A DNA stretch of 34,898 nt, taken from the NCBI GenBank assembly GCA_026394495.1, contig JAPKYE010000024.1, positions 1 to 34,898 of the forward strand, in the 5' to 3' direction. The translations under genes were made by a program, and so were the position numbers. This DNA is from Methanobacteriota archaeon (GTDB lineage: Archaea > Thermoplasmatota > E2 > DHVEG-1). The stretch's first letter is position 1. Every line of letters begins with the position of its first letter. The notes beneath the pieces are model-generated. The model saw only the letters and a program-made list of their open reading frames with translations, ran no database searches and was not told the DNA's origin. Below are positions 34,314 to 34,898 of the stretch, in pieces.

Positions 34314-34393
34314 TTTACATCAATCCTATTTTTACTGGAGAACCAATGTAGGTGAACGTATAACTTGTTTTTAACTTTTTTAACCATCACAAT

Positions 34394-34402
34394 CTATATA
34401 AG
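34394..34402 (+). promoter_or_regulatory. TATA box for the DUF2582 gene
   Basis: CTATATAAG lies 36-44 nt before ATG 34438, and a GAGGATGAG ribosome-binding site follows at 34426-34434. Confidence 0.5.
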
Positions 34403-34437
34403 TTTCTAATCTATATTTCTGGTTTGAGGATGAGACT

Positions 34438-34821
34438 ATGACCAATGTGATAGCAGAATTTAGTAGAGGCGCAGATAAGATATGGAAATTGCTCAATGCT
34501 CAAGGCCCTATTTCAGAGACAACCTTGATGAATATGACAATGCTCAACGAGCAGATGTTCTACGGTGCTATTGGGTGGCTCGCTCGAGAAAATAAAGTCA
34601 ATAGAAACGGGCATGTGTACAAGCTTGGGCCAACTAATCTCACCGATAAAATCGGGACAGATGCCGGAAAGATATGGGGTCTGCTTACGACTTTAAAAGA
34701 AGCAGATATGAATGCAATCGCGAAACTCTCACAGGTCAATGATGCAGATGCATATTCTGCTCTTGGATGGCTTGCATGTGAGCAAAAAATAGATGCGAAA
34801 AGCATGATTGTTCTGAAATAA
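34438..34821 (+). CDS. Tandem winged-helix protein (DUF2582 type)
   Basis: A 127-residue protein with two copies of a ~60-residue winged-helix unit. Unit one runs from GADKIWKLLNAQGPI to YGAIGWLARENKV. Unit two runs from DAGKIWGLLTTLKEADMN to YSALGWLACEQKI. The repeated (A/G)xKIWxLL and GWLAxExK signatures match the DUF2582 winged-helix family found in archaea and some bacteria. It probably binds DNA or mediates protein contacts in gene regulation, but no target is indicated. ATG 34438 is supported by the TATA box and by GAGGATGAG just upstream. Confidence 0.8.
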   Translation: MTNVIAEFSRGADKIWKLLNAQGPISETTLMNMTMLNEQMFYGAIGWLARENKVNRNGHVYKLGPTNLTDKIGTDAGKIWGLLTTLKEADMNAIAKLSQVNDADAYSALGWLACEQKIDAKSMIVLK

Positions 34822-34825
34822 AAGA

Positions 34826-34861
34826 TTTTTTCCTTATCTTTTTTTATCTTCTTTTTTTCTT
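34826..34861 (+). terminator. T-rich terminator after the DUF2582 gene
   Basis: Three T runs of six to seven bases separated by short C/A-containing spacers begin 5 nt after the stop codon. The rest of the window (to 34898) is A/T-rich with no visible gene. Confidence 0.45.
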
Positions 34862-34898
34862 TGAATACACATTTTTTTTAAAAGATTTGTTTTTAAAA

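Noticed and set aside
1-34898. CRISPR arrays, tRNA/rRNA genes, insertion sequences
   Set aside because: Read by eye, no regularly spaced direct repeats, cloverleaf sequences or transposase motifs were found; short RNAs could still be missed.

Overview
The window looks like a chromosomal segment of an uncultured, probably mesophilic euryarchaeon. The archaeal evidence is direct. There is a two-unit tRNA-intron endonuclease, an AsnRS-like archaeal asparagine synthetase, a membrane-anchored archaeal Lon-type protease, split pyruvate carboxylase subunits, a DUF2582 winged-helix protein, and archaeal TATA boxes about 25-45 nt upstream of many starts, some of which appear leaderless. Many secreted PKD, NosD-like and dockerin-bearing proteins together with a bacterial-type uvrABC set suggest a Thermoplasmatota-like lineage, but that placement is inference. 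No rRNA, tRNA, CRISPR array or insertion sequence was seen.

Layout. 1-1172: 3' end of a secreted, membrane-anchored beta-helix/PKD protein. 1232-1579: a cupin. 1574-5709 (minus): pycB, pycA and birA, a biotin-enzyme operon in which birA carries one in-frame amber codon. 5956-7983: exported Lon-like protease. 7984-11828: an AT-rich accessory patch with a possible interrupted small ORF, a large NosD-like/dockerin/CARDB secreted protein and a broken NosD-like gene. 11829-14437 (plus): endA, an MBL-fold hydrolase and a MutY-like glycosylase. 14571-15131: a tandem PRC-barrel-like protein. 15240-16728 (minus): an Lrp/AsnC regulator and a D-2-hydroxyacid dehydrogenase. The regulator is divergent from the asparagine synthetase at 16825-17730, with an inverted repeat between them.

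17879-23270 (minus): a compact run of a secreted glutamine-amidotransferase-like protein that appears to start at AUU, a ThiI-like protein with a destroyed PP-loop, panE, and a membrane-anchored zinc protease with its own promoter. Divergent from it is a 49-residue protein with a CX2CX2CX3C iron-sulfur-type motif (23371-23520), then the overlapping uvrA-uvrC-uvrB operon (to 29968). 30016-31564: a DUF1805 protein and threonine ammonia-lyase. 31557-34313 (minus): a type II P-type cation ATPase. 34438-34821: a DUF2582 protein.

The working links are these. BirA would biotinylate PycB, which with PycA makes oxaloacetate. The Lrp-like protein probably controls asparagine synthesis and possibly itself. 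UvrA, UvrC and UvrB form the excision-repair machine. PanE supplies pantoate for CoA. The least explained items are the amber in birA, the AUU start, the Cys-motif miniprotein and the catalytically dead ThiI-like protein.
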